Part shown: positions 9,205 through 20,433 of the stretch, piece after piece
Layout of the letters: each line of letters starts with the position of its first letter
Numbering within the stretch: the first letter of the stretch is position 1
NCBI RefSeq assembly: GCF_000346465.2
Contig: NC_034016.1
Location: 18,154,570-18,218,569, forward strand
Length of the DNA: 64,000 nucleotides
Direction of reading: 5' to 3'
DNA from: Prunus persica
Lineage: Eukaryota > Streptophyta > Magnoliopsida > Rosales > Rosaceae
Notes under the pieces: model-generated
Told to the model about the DNA's origin: nothing
Databases searched by the model: none
Seen by the model: the letters and a program-made list of their open reading frames with translations, nothing else
Made by a program: the position numbers and the translations under genes

Positions 9205-11136
9205 ATGTTCTTCTCAAAAATGAGAGCCATTCCCATCTCCAAGTTGAAATGCAAAGCATGGCCCTCATTTTTACTGTCACGTTCTTGCTCTCACATGGCT
9301 AACGTGGCAGAACCACCGCCGTCCACTCTGGTTGATGAGTTCACAAAGTTTTGCTACCAGAGAGACTTACCCAGAGCAATGACAGCTATGGAAGCCATGC
9401 AAAGGCGTGGAATTTGGGCCGACTCACTCGTCTACTCGGAGCTCGTCAAGTGCTGCTTGGCTCGTCGAGCTGTTCAACAGGGCAAGCTTGTCCACAAGCA
9501 CGTTTTCTCAAATGGGTACCGGCCCAAGACCTTTTTAACTAACATATTCATCAACATGTACGTGAAATTTGGTCTCCTGGAGGAAGCACAGTCATTGTTC
9601 GACGAAATGCCTGAGAGAAACGTTGTTTCCTGGACGACGATGATATCGGCTTACTCTAATGCCAAGCTAAACCACAAGGCCTTGGAGTCTTTGGTTTTGA
9701 TGCTTAGAGAAGATGTGATGCCTAATAGCTTCACCTACTCATCGGTTTTGAGAGCTTGCGATGGGTTATGGTATCTCAAGCAGCTTCATTGTAGTATTAT
9801 TAGAGTAGGGTTAGAATCTGACGTTTTTGTTCGGAGTGCTCTCATTGACGTTTACTCGAAATTGGGTGAGTTGCATAATGCACTAGGCGTTTTCAATGAG
9901 ATGGTGACTGGAGATTTGGTTGTTTGGAACTCTATCATTGGAGCTTTTGCTCAGAACAGCGATGGTGATGAGGCTCTGAACCTTTTCAAGAGGATGAAGG
10001 GGGCTGGTTTTGCAGCTGAAGAGGCCACATTAACGAGTGTTCTGAGAGCTTGCACGGTGTTAGCGCTTTTAGAATTGGGCAGACAAGTTCATGTTCATGC
10101 AGTAAAGTATGGTCAAGATCTAATTCTGAACAATGCCCTTCTTGATATGTATTGTAAATGTGGGAGCTTGGAAGATGCAAACTCTGTTTTTACCAGGATG
10201 GTGGAGAAGGATGTGATCTCTTGGAGCACCATGATTGCAGGGTTAGCACAAAATGGTTTCAGCCAAGAGGCATTGAGATTGTTTGAGCAGATGAAAATTT
10301 CGGGGACGAAGCCAAACTACATCACAATTCTTGGGGTTCTATTTGCTTGTAGTCATGCTGGCCTTTTAGAAGATGGGTGGTACTACTTCCAGAATATGAA
10401 GCAGCTTTTCGGTATTGATCCAGGAAGAGAGCACTATGGTTGTGTAATTGATCTTCTTGGAAGGGCTGGGAAGGTAGATGAGGCAGCAAGGTTAATTCAA
10501 GAAATGGAATGTGAACCAGATGCAGTGACATGGAGGACTTTGCTCGGTGCATGCAGGGTTCACCGCAACGTGGATTTAGCTGCATATGCTGCCAAGCAAG
10601 TTCTTAAAATGGACCCTGATGATGCCGGAACCTACATACTATTGTCCAACATATATGCCAATTCTCAAAGATGGGAAGATGTTGCAGAAGTTAGGAAGAG
10701 CATGAGAGCTAGAGGAGTTACTAAAGAACCAGGGTGCAGTTGGATTGAAGTGGACAAACAGATTCATGCTTTTATTATGGGAGATGACTCACATCCACAA
10801 ATAGATGAGATCAATAGACAGCTGAGCCTGTTGGTTGATAGACTAATGGGAATGGGATACGTTCCAGACACGAATTTTGTTTTGCAAGATCTTGAGGGAG
10901 AACAGAGGGAAGTTTCGCTTCTATCCCACAGCGAGAAATTGGCAATTGTTTTTGGTATAATGAGCTTGTCAAAGGGGAGGACTGTTAGGATAAGGAAAAA
11001 CCTGAGGATCTGTGGAGACTGTCATATATTTGCAAAACTTGTAGCAAAGATGGAGGAGAGAGTTATTGTGATAAGAGATCCCATCCGGTACCATCATTTT
11101 CAAGATGGGGTATGCTCTTGTGGGGATTATTGGTAG
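9205..11136 (+). CDS. DYW-class PPR protein, REME1-like (At2g03880 type), organelle RNA editing
   Basis: Single-exon gene, 643 residues. The repeats are PLS-type pentatricopeptide motifs from about residue 45 to 450 (segments such as NIFINMYVKFGLLEEA, DVFVRSALIDVYSKLG, DLILNNALLDMYCKCG), followed by E/E+ motifs (PGCSWIEVDKQIHAF) and a complete DYW domain ending exactly CSCGDYW. The DYW deaminase-type zinc signature is visible as HSEKLA followed by CGDCH. The closest protein I know is Arabidopsis REME1 (At2g03880), which raises the efficiency of C-to-U editing of mitochondrial transcripts; identity along the whole length looks high, so orthology is likely but unproven. The N-terminus to about residue 30 is Ser/Arg/Lys-containing and fits an organelle transit peptide. 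The stop codon TAG follows at 11137-11139. Confidence 0.92.
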   Translation: MFFSKMRAIPISKLKCKAWPSFLLSRSCSHMANVAEPPPSTLVDEFTKFCYQRDLPRAMTAMEAMQRRGIWADSLVYSELVKCCLARRAVQQGKLVHKHVFSNGYRPKTFLTNIFINMYVKFGLLEEAQSLFDEMPERNVVSWTTMISAYSNAKLNHKALESLVLMLREDVMPNSFTYSSVLRACDGLWYLKQLHCSIIRVGLESDVFVRSALIDVYSKLGELHNALGVFNEMVTGDLVVWNSIIGAFAQNSDGDEALNLFKRMKGAGFAAEEATLTSVLRACTVLALLELGRQVHVHAVKYGQDLILNNALLDMYCKCGSLEDANSVFTRMVEKDVISWSTMIAGLAQNGFSQEALRLFEQMKISGTKPNYITILGVLFACSHAGLLEDGWYYFQNMKQLFGIDPGREHYGCVIDLLGRAGKVDEAARLIQEMECEPDAVTWRTLLGACRVHRNVDLAAYAAKQVLKMDPDDAGTYILLSNIYANSQRWEDVAEVRKSMRARGVTKEPGCSWIEVDKQIHAFIMGDDSHPQIDEINRQLSLLVDRLMGMGYVPDTNFVLQDLEGEQREVSLLSHSEKLAIVFGIMSLSKGRTVRIRKNLRICGDCHIFAKLVAKMEERVIVIRDPIRYHHFQDGVCSCGDYW

Positions 11137-11139
11137 AAG

Positions 11140-12456
11140 AAGATGATGATGAGGTTCATAAGCCGGACCTGAGTTTTCGCATGCCTGAGGAGAATAGATA
11201 CTCATTTAAGATGAAAATAAAGTTCTAAACTTTTTTCTATATGCATTTTTCTGGCTTCAAGATAGTATTCAGGTAGATGCGTGGGTCTACATATGACTCG
11301 AAGTCATACACCAGAGAATGATAGTATCAATAAGATTTATTTTGAGAGAAAAAAGAATAAGGAAAAGAAGAAGATGGCACATTTTCTCGTTGTGAATTTG
11401 AAGAAATATGTGTGCTTGTGCGAAAAATGTGAAATTAATTAGTATTCCTTCAATAAGTATGTAAAAAGAATAATTTTTGTTAATTGTAATGAATTATTTG
11501 TTTATAATCTTAAATGAATCAGAATTGGGTTAGGATTTTATAAGAATTTGGCTCCTAATAAATAGTAAGAAAGAAGAGGGAGAGAATTTGAAAATGTTTT
11601 TATGTCTATGACTTCAGTGAATAGTACACTGTGATGAAATTGTCCCGGAACAAAAATAGAATCTTTTCTTCTACACTTTTCTCTTCCAAGATATTCAAAT
11701 CATTGAGTAACTGTGTGATGATCTGTGTAATAATCTCAATGATGGTCCCTCCATCCAAAAAATTTGATGTTTGATGTAACCCTTTCCTTTGCCTATTGTT
11801 TGTCTCCACGTTTGAGTGAAGGTTGAAGGAAGGCCCAAAGTTTGGATGCACGAACCCTCGTTTTTTTTTTTTTATTTGCACTCGCAGTGTTTCTTAAAGT
11901 CCTTGTTCAGTTTGGACACTAGAAAAAGTGCTTGCACAGAAATGCCTTATTTTATGCCTCCTTAGTTGAGAAATTATTGCAAATTTATGTTGGACTTTGT
12001 TTTCCCATCAAAACTGTTTACATGTCTCATGTAACAACACTTTGTTTAATTGTGGACAAAACCATGATACATGATTGAAGAAGAAGAAAAGGATTGTTCC
12101 TTCAAAAGTGGTGTCGCATTTGAGGCTGTGGTAAGCCATGTGCATAAGTTTTCCTCGTGATTTTAAGTGTAGTTTTCGGTAATTGAATATTTTTTTCAAA
12201 ATTATTGATTTACTTGTAGAATCCAATGCCTAACTCTGTTAATGGTTTTGCAGACTAAAATTGCCCCTTCATTTGTCCTGTTTTTTTAACATTCAGAAGA
12301 GAATATGAAGAGGCTCATCTTGAGTGGAAAAGACATTAAAGACTTGAATTTCTCTTTGTAAAGGATTTTGTATACTGTCTTGGTATGATGATATCTCTAT
12401 TTTCTTTATCCTATTAGTTACCTCATACTCTTCTACCAAATCATTCTATATATAGA
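11140..12456. other. AT-rich intergenic region, no gene seen
   Basis: Downstream of the PPR gene. It contains a poly-T run at about 11860-11874 and only short chance open frames on both strands (for example 11606-11881 and 12008-12226 minus) without recognisable domains. No repeat shared with the rest of the window was noticed. Confidence 0.4.
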
Positions 12457-12790
12457 GTCGAATTAGTTTCCTCCAATATTTTACATCATCCCATAATTGT
12501 TTCGAGATATTCGACTCAAAAAAAATTGTTTTGAGATAATATAATAAGATGATGGGAACATAAAACCTATACACAAGAACGCACTAGCTCAAACCAGCAA
12601 TTTGTAGTTCCTAGATATGTTATGTCAAATAGACGAGATAAGCACAAGGCACAATCATTCTAATGGCATGTCAGTTATCATGTCCCTCATACAAATCTGC
12701 TCTACATCATCGCCATCACCATCCTCACGACATTTTGCATATATCTGAAGAAAAGTTTTAAACCTTTTTTGGGTGCAATGCAACATTAAA
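12457..12790 (-). repeat. Dispersed repeat family R1, copy 1
   Basis: Begins GAATTAGTTTCCTCCAATATTTTAC on the plus strand and matches 14897-15140 (direct orientation) and 5790-5960 (inverted). Read on the minus strand, the part near 12660-12720 encodes a short acidic tail, REDGDGDDVEQICMRDM then ITDMPLE and a stop, nearly identical to the tail in copy 2. This suggests the 3' end of a former transposon-encoded protein. I do not recognise the protein. Confidence 0.6.
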
Positions 12791-12839
12791 GTAAAGAAAC
12801 TAATTTTATATTTTTAAAATTAAAAAATAAAGCAAGACA

Positions 12840-13340
12840 ACCATTTCGTCGGGAGAAACCTAACCGTCAAATAGTTGCCGGCATAATCCTATACCGACGA
12901 AATTTCGTCGGCAGAAGTTTTAAAAATATATATATATATTTAGTATCTTTAGGTCAATATATATTTTTTTTTTGAAATTTCTTTTCAGTAATTAATTTAA
13001 TTACTTTCATTAATAACTATTTTCTAACTATTATTTCTGTAGTGAATAATTAGTATTAAATATTTTAATTAACGTCATAAATGATGTTACTTAATAAAAA
13101 TTGTATTTAGTTTTTAAATTTTTTGAATTTAACAAAATTCTTAAATACTAATTATTCACTAAGTAAACAATAATTAAAATAATGTAAAAAGAGAAATTCA
13201 TCTTATGGTATTTATATAGTATAGCCGAGTGGCTGTTTTAAAATAAATAAATAAATAAATAGGGCTGCCTAGGCGCTGTGCGGGTCCCTTTAAAGAAAAT
13301 AAATAGTATAGTTGCGTGCCTATACTCTTCAAATATCTAA
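12840..13340. repeat. Remnants of TTCGTCGG-type and hairpin-type transposon sequence
   Basis: 12845-12915 carries TTTCGTCGG repeats in both orientations, a pattern common in the subterminal regions of plant CACTA elements. 13215-13330 carries two decayed units of the hairpin family of arrays 1 and 2 (GTATAGCCGAGTGGCTG and GTATAGTTGCGTGCCTATAC, with an associated GGGCTGCCTAGGCGC segment). This shows that the hairpin repeat exists outside the polygalacturonase promoter. Confidence 0.5.
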
Positions 13341-14896
13341 TGGGTGCCTTTTTGTTCTTTAAATTTTTTCTCCCTAATTGTCCTTCGTTGATAAAACTAG
13401 TCTAGAGCATTATCCGTTACGTTTAGGCCATTACCAAGGCATAGCTATTGTCCCCTTTAGATTTTTTACTTTTTCAGAGTTATTACTCGTATAAAAAATT
13501 TGGCATTTTCCCATTTAATACTCGTATTATACACGAACGTATGGTTTTTTCAATAATACTTCCGTTTTTTGTATACGTCTTAAAGACTCAGTATAATAAA
13601 AGAAAACGTATAATACACATATTATACACGTATGCAAGTATTTTAATGATTATTTAATATCAAAGAACCAAAAAAAAAAAGTCCATAAAATAATTCAAAA
13701 CAATTAGTTACTATTTACCAAGTAAGTTACGAAATCAGTAAAATATCTAAATATTCACTAAAAAAATAATAATTGAAACATAATTACTAATTAAAGTAAT
13801 TAAAAAAGGCTAAGGTATTACTTAATTACATGTATTAAATTAAAGAAATTGGCCAAAAAACAAAAATAAAGAAACTAATTTTATATTTAAAATTTTAAAA
13901 AATAAATTTTTATTAAAAAAAACAAACAAACAAACAAACAACACAAGTACAACTATACAAGAAACTTATTATTAATGCAAAACCCAAACTACTAAAATGA
14001 ATTAGTTTCCTCCAATATTTTACTACATCCCATATTTATTTATTTATTTTTGTTAAGGAGGAAAACTTTTATTAATTCCAGATAATCAATACAAAATAAT
14101 AATAGCCCGGAGTTGACTATCCGAAGTCGAGCAACATAATCAACCCCGTGAAGAACATGAAAGTCAAAACATAAGAGATGGCTGCCTGAACCAATTCATG
14201 ATGGACTTTAAAAAGAAACTAACCATAATAAAACTCCAACCGCTGCAACTCTTCAGAGACCCACAATAGAAGTAAAATATAAGATGATTGTCTAAAAAAT
14301 GATCCTCACAATCAACATCACGAAACAGAAAGAAGATGATTGGTCAAAACTAAATCAGAGTGAAAATACTAAGGAAATTACCCAAACAAGCAAAAAAATA
14401 TTCAGTCACGCACTGTAATGGAGTCAAGAACACGTATATGATGAATATTAACAACACTCAGGGGCCAATAAAAAGTGGTACTTTCTGTTGGAAGTTTAAA
14501 TGAAATTCAAGGACATTCGTACCGCATTAGTAGAAAGAAGAAAGAGTGAGATCTTTAAGTGTGAAAGTCTCACACTTAGTAAATGGAAGTTGAGCCAAGT
14601 AGAAACCAATTGGGCTTCAAAATCAATTTGGCACTTTCAGGTTTATTTAAATCAAACAGACAAAGTTCGCCAGATTCTAAGTCCTAGGCTTAATGCTAAG
14701 GCTTAAAATACAGATAGTTGAATCATGGAATGTAGTCACCTGCAGAACTTCAAGCACCGAGAAATTTTGCATCCAAATAGTGTTATGCATAACCATTTCA
14801 ACACTGTCAATAACCTTATGTTATATTTCTACTGCTACTGCATCCTCCAAATAGTTATCCATATGAGATTATATGGATAATACCATTGTAAAAACG
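13341..14896. other. AT-rich, TE-derived spacer
   Basis: No gene. 13990-14035 repeats the first 45 bp of family R1. 14050-14700 is less AT-rich, with no frame that I recognise; it may be the remains of a retroelement (a short inverted repeat GTGAAAGTCTCACACTT lies at 14561-14577), but I cannot name it. Confidence 0.35.
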
Positions 14897-15345
14897 AATT
14901 AGTTTCCTCCAATATTTTACTACATCCAATATTCATTTTGAGATAATATAATAAGATCATCGCAACATAAAACCTATACACAACAACGTATTAACTCAAA
15001 CCACAATTACTAGTTACTAGTTATTAAATATCAAATACACGAGATAAACACAAGCCACAGTCATTCTAATGGCATGTCAATTATCATGTCCCTCATACAA
15101 ATGTCCTCTACATCATCGCCATCACCATCTTCATGTTCTTCCATTCTTCTTCTCCTGTTTATCTTCTTCCTTTTTATTCTTCCGCTCTTCTTCTTCTCTT
15201 GTGTTCTTCATCTTCTTCTTCGATCCTTCTTCTTCTCTGATGTTTTTCATTTTAATTCTTCCGTTCTTCTGTTCTTATTCATTTTCTTTTGCTTTTTCCA
15301 TTCTTGCTTCTTTTCATTTTGCCATTTGTAATGCAGCTGAGAGCT
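14897..15345 (-). repeat. Dispersed repeat family R1, copy 2, with degenerate coding tail
   Basis: Matches copy 1 over its first 240 bp. On the minus strand the region reads as a low-complexity Lys/Glu-rich stretch (15140-15345) leading into EEHEDGDGDDVEDICMRDM, then IIDMPLE and a stop at about 15068. The open plus-strand frames at 15069-15347 (poly Ser/Phe) are shadows of this stretch. It is probably the 3' coding end of a decayed DNA transposon protein; the family is not identified. Confidence 0.55.
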
Positions 15346-16073
15346 GACCCATCATCCTCTGCCTCTGGCTTGTGACTCACCTATGAGTCTATAACATCAG
15401 TAAAAATAAGAATACTATTATCTTGTTGGAATTTGCCTCGAAGTTCTTGTGGTCACTTAGCATTTTTCATTGCCAAGATTTGATCAGAGTTATTTGAATA
15501 GTGGAACCAGAAATAAAATAAAAGCAGACTTTATAGACAGTAGAATAGGAATACATGTGTTTCTTGTCCAAATTAATGAATGGAAATTCATTTGTTTCAG
15601 AGATTTTATAAACGTTCTTGTTCTTTTTTGTTTCCTGCCACTGGATTTCATACCAACACCACCTTGAGATGATGAATAACAATTATCTTAATTTGAAGAC
15701 CATATAATGAAATTAAAAAAAAAATTCGTGGAGAAAGAATGGATATCATTGAATTGGGTTGGGAACATCCGAGTAACCAAATTGGTATAATTTTTTATTT
15801 TTTCGGGATGAAATGACAAATTATCGGAGAAAAAAAAATTGGAATACCATGAGGGATTAACCAATATATCTCCCTAAAACCATGTTTATATCTATGGAAA
15901 ATAAAATAAAATCCTGTGCGTTGTTTGGTGAAGCTCATGCTTGCTTCCGCCTTATTGTTACATTATACAGACGGTATCGGGACATTTCTCATCTCCCATT
16001 ATATTACAACAATGCAAAAACACAAGGCACCTCTCTTGAGAAAAAAGGAACGAGGCAAGCCGCTATTCCAGAA
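15346..16073. other. Intergenic, 3' flank of the aminoacylase gene
   Basis: No gene or repeat recognised. AT-rich. Chance open frames on both strands (15467-15682, 15882-16184) overlap the end of the aminoacylase gene or lack domains. The region should contain the 3' UTR of the minus-strand aminoacylase gene. Confidence 0.4.
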
Positions 16074-18973
16074 TTACAACTCATCTCTGGACCCTGCGCT
16101 TCTTCCATGATCAACATAAGATGCATAAGCCTTGATAATAGATTCGTAAATCTCGATTCCTTTCAAGTATTCGTCTTTGTTTAGAAACTGCAAGGTGAAA
16201 AAGAAAAATAGCATGGTCATATTATGCAATTTCAGTCTAGCTTATAAATTGAAACAGCAGAAAGATTAAATTCACAGACACCAAGGATGCAAATGCAAAC
16301 AGAAGAATCAAAATATCAACTCGGCCATTCACCTCATTGTGGTCGTGAAGGAGAATAGGAGTGTTAGCCATAGGAGAGAATCCGATTGCTGGCAAACCCA
16401 GTTGCCGGAAGTAGCGAGCGTCTGTTGAAGCAGGGAAAATCTCTGGCTTACCAAGTTTCCCGTCAGCTTTTTTGACAGCTTCTTCTAGAAGGCCCCACCA
16501 GGGGTTTGAACTGTCAGTTGCGGTAAGGATTGGCCTCCCTGAGTCGTCAAGCACAGAAACCTTCTGCTTGAACTGCCCACGCTACAAAGATAAGTAGAGA
16601 AACTGGCATGTATTTTAACTACTCATTTTTCATTATATGCGTGAAAATGCACAAGCTTTCAAAACTTGAAATAATAGGTCTTCGGTAATTATACTTCCCA
16701 CAGATGCAATGCACCTGAGCTTAGGGCAAATTTAACAGGACAACGAATCATAAACGATTCAAAAACCAGAAAATGCTAGGCAACAACTATTGATGACAAA
16801 TACTGGCAATGAACAACAATACTGGTGCATTTATACATTTGTAGGGAAGGAGGAAAGCTCTATGCATTATCTGATCAAGGATGGGAGGCTATGAATCACT
16901 TATCTTTTCACAACATAGCTTTCTTCAGTCAGTTTTAGATTTTAGTGCACTGCAACCATGGATGTACCCTTATATCGGTTTCTTAGTACTGTCTATTTGT
17001 TAATGTATTTAAACTTCAATAGAAGTAGTACTGATTTGAAGTGTTTTTCATTCTGACTTACCACGTATTACTTAAGATTATACTTTTATTTTCTCAAGTA
17101 TTCAATAATCTTATACTTCATAAGATAAAATCAATGTACTAATTACCATAAATGTCATGTTCCTTGAAGAAGGGGCCCATTCTTCAGCTATCCGTCTCTC
17201 CAAGGACTCCTGATCAGCAGTTGGTGGGACCCTAATATCAAAGCCTGCTTCCGCTTCAGATGGCTGCAAATTCATGACAAAACCCTGGCAGAGAAAAAGG
17301 GAGAGCATTTATCATAAGACATTTTAGTACAATAACTGGATTAAGGAGGAAAAGAATAGGTCCCCATATGATCCCAAGTTATACTGCAGAAGATAAATTC
17401 ATTGCTAACTTTAGCAAGAATGTTTCTCAGCACTTTCCAAATGAAGCGAGGCATATGATTTTTTTTCAACAGTTTTATATCTGAGGTGATAATGTAACAC
17501 CTCCCACTAAACAAGATTATTATTTACTCTGTATAAGATTAAGTTCTCAAACTTAATTTGATCCAAGTAAAAAACAACAAATTCTATTGCACTAACAACT
17601 CCAATCGCCAACAACATCACATCATGAAAAAAGAAGAAGAAAAAAGAGCACCAGAGCGAGTGAACTTACAGTCGGAGTCGGAGTGCCAGCCTTCAAAAAC
17701 ACCATATTGACTGAGACGACCTCTCCTTCAGCCTTCAAACCTGCCTTCACCAAGTCAAACTGCGAAGCCCGGAACCGCCTCACACTCTCAATGCTTTTGA
17801 AGAGATTCTCCGTGGCAGTGTTGTCATAGAGCTTGGCCCCATGACCAGGAGCCCCAGTAGCCTTGATGACCAGCCACATGGGACACCTCTCCGCATAGAA
17901 CGTCCTGTAATTCTCAGTCGGCGAGGCCAACCCTTTATTTTAAGAACACCCAATTACCCAAACAACACAATCATTAGAAAACAGCAAAGCACTAGCAAGC
18001 AAATACTTGAAATTCACAAGTGGAGCCAATTACCCAAATGATACAGAAATGATAGAATAGCAGACTAAAATCAAATACTTGAAAACCACTAGTAGACCCA
18101 GCTTACCCAAATGACAAAATCACAAGCAAGTACCAAACCAATAACAGATACTTGAAAATTCACTAGCAGACCCAGCTACCCAAATGACAAAATCACAAGC
18201 AAATAGCAACACAACAAATACTTGAAAATCACTAGCAAAAAAAAAACAAACCATAACAAATTACTCAAAAAGCACCAGCATACCAAGTTACCCAAATCAT
18301 ACAATAAGCAAACCAATAACAAAAACTTATAAAAGCACTTATTTTAGTAACAGTGACTTCAAAAGCATAATTCCTGACTAGAAGCAGAAGCTCTGATCAG
18401 CTCACCTTCATCAAGCACAATGCCCACATTCAAGCCCTTGAAAACATCAGATTCAGCAAACTTCTCAGCACCAGCGTGACCCCCAATCTCCTCATCAGGG
18501 ACAAACGACAAGTAAACAGACCTTTTGGGCTCAAACCCAGAAGCCTTGAGCCGCCTAATAGCCTCCAGATACTGAATCCCAACGCACTTCATGTCCTGGG
18601 ACCCCCTGGCGTAAATGTCGCCGTTCGAATCCAGGTGGGCCGAGAAAGGGGGGTGTGTCCACTTGTCGTGCTCGGCCGGAACGACGTCGGTGTGAGAGTT
18701 GAGAAGGACGGAGGAGAGAGAAGGATCGGAGCCGGGCCATTTGAGGAGGACGAGAGGCTTGCCAGGGACGAACTCGAGAGTCTGCGACTCGAGGGAGAGG
18801 GAAGCGGCCTCGGAGAGGATGAAATCTGCTGCTTCGCGGTACAGGGGCTTAGGCTGCGCCGTGTTGATCTGAAGGTAGCGCTGGAACCTCGAGATTATCT
18901 CTGATTCTTTTGCTGCTGATTTTGATGAGAGCAAGAGCAGAGAGATTATGCAGAGATGAAAACTCAGCTCCAT
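16074..18973 (-). CDS. Aminoacylase-1 (N-acyl-L-amino-acid amidohydrolase, M20 family), predicted ER-luminal
   Basis: Zinc enzyme releasing the amino acid and the carboxylate from N-acylated L-amino acids. Five exons: 18406-18973, 17670-17932, 17147-17284, 16333-16581, 16074-16187; total 1332 nt, 443 residues. Metal and catalytic residues of M20 are visible: H94 and D96 in SHTDVVP, D127 in GSQDMK, E161-E162 in PDEEIGG, and a late His in LLHDHNE (402-404). The insert between the catalytic halves is the dimerisation (lid) domain. Residues 1-21 (MELSFHLCIISLLLLSSKSAA) form a typical signal peptide and the protein ends SRDEL, a KDEL-like ER retrieval signal, so residence in the ER or secretory pathway is inferred. 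The start was chosen at 18973 because it directly precedes the signal peptide; an upstream in-frame Met at 19024 would bury it. Confidence 0.92.
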
Positions 18974-20433
18974 TTTTTGGGTGTTTTGTTTCAGTGGCCG
19001 AGTGAGTGAGAGTTTTTGAGACAAGGAATTCTAGGAGGAAACGAAATGTTTGCTGACTTGTGGCTGGTTGCGTGGGAAGCTATTGGCGGGGCCAACCGGC
19101 CAAATACATGAAACCTCCAAACTATAGGTTCATTAAAAGATAAGTCCCCCAAATGCCACTTCAGTATTTGTGGCATTTGTGTAACGGAAGAGGTAAATTA
19201 TAGGATTTTTGAAAATTTAACTATGTACTCGTAGGTATAAACTTAAAAATAATCTTATAATTTAGAAGTTTTATGTAGTTTATCCAAATTTATATATGAC
19301 CAAAAAACATAGGTCCAAAAATTATAAAAATTTTAACTTTTTTATATTTGCATGGTGTGTCAACCTAAGTTTGTATACTAAAATTTTATGAAAGTGTGTT
19401 GAAATAAAGGATTTTAAAAACAAAAGTAAAAGAAAGGAAGTTTAATAACAATTATTTTCCAGGTTTTTTTGTGTAAATTTGATTTTAGATTTTAGTTGGT
19501 ACGTCTCGAAAGAAAGATTTCAGTGCTGAATTATGATGCAATTTATCACATTTCTTTCATAAAGATAACAACATTGTTTTGGTAGTTAATTTCTTATGAG
19601 ATATTGAATTTCATGTGTCAACAAGTGTTATTCCACGCGAATATCATAAGGGCTTAAATTTATGATAACTTGGAAACACACCAAAGACCTGGGCCAATTC
19701 AACTAACACGTCTCAATTGGTCAACAAATTTAGTTGACACATGTATTTTACCTATTTCAAATTCAAAATTTAGATTGTTATAAATCATTTGGGATTAATT
19801 ATCCTTCATTTCAAATAGAGTCACCTAGTTAGTGTACTTTCCCATTATTCCTTAGCCAAAAAAAAAAAAAAAGAAAGAAAGAAAGAAAAACCTAATTTCC
19901 AAATACATATCCACCCCAAAATCAAGGACTCTTCAAAAGTTTACCATAATAAGACATCCATGATGTCACAAAATCCCCAAAAAGTTGAAAAAAGTTGATC
20001 CACTTCACACACACCAATCTTTAAAGTTTATCATATTCATGAATTCATTAAAATTCATTAAAAAATTCAATCAATAAAAAATTCAATTACCATATAATCT
20101 CACTTAACTCTATCTTCCTCTACAAGAGACCACCGCACCGCTTCTAAAGCTGAGCAGACTCTGCCGAGTCGGTCATTCTCGTAATTTCCACCAACTTGGA
20201 TGGCAAGCCACTAACCCCCTTTCAAAACCTCTCCCCAAAACCCCCTCCAAAATCTCCACCCATTTCCCTTCCCCCAAATCCCTACACTCAAGCTCTTTCT
20301 TCTTCCTCCTCACTCTCCCTATTTTTTTTCCGATTTTTTTTCCCAAAACCGAAAAAAAAAAAAAAAAAAAAAACACAGAGACAAAGACAAAAACCTGAAA
20401 ATCAAACGTTAAACACGCGACGTAGCAACAACA
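18974..20433. other. Divergent intergenic region (aminoacylase / unknown gene)
   Basis: Holds both divergent promoters. AT-rich at 19190-20100; an A-rich run at 19859-19873 leads into (GAAA)n to 19889. 20260-20400 is pyrimidine-rich followed by an A run at 20354-20373, probably the 5' UTR of the plus-strand gene starting at 20434. No gene or recognisable transposon. Confidence 0.4.

Noticed and set aside
15069..15347. Plus-strand poly-Ser/Phe open frames
   Set aside because: They are the reverse of the Lys/Glu-rich coding tail of repeat family R1.
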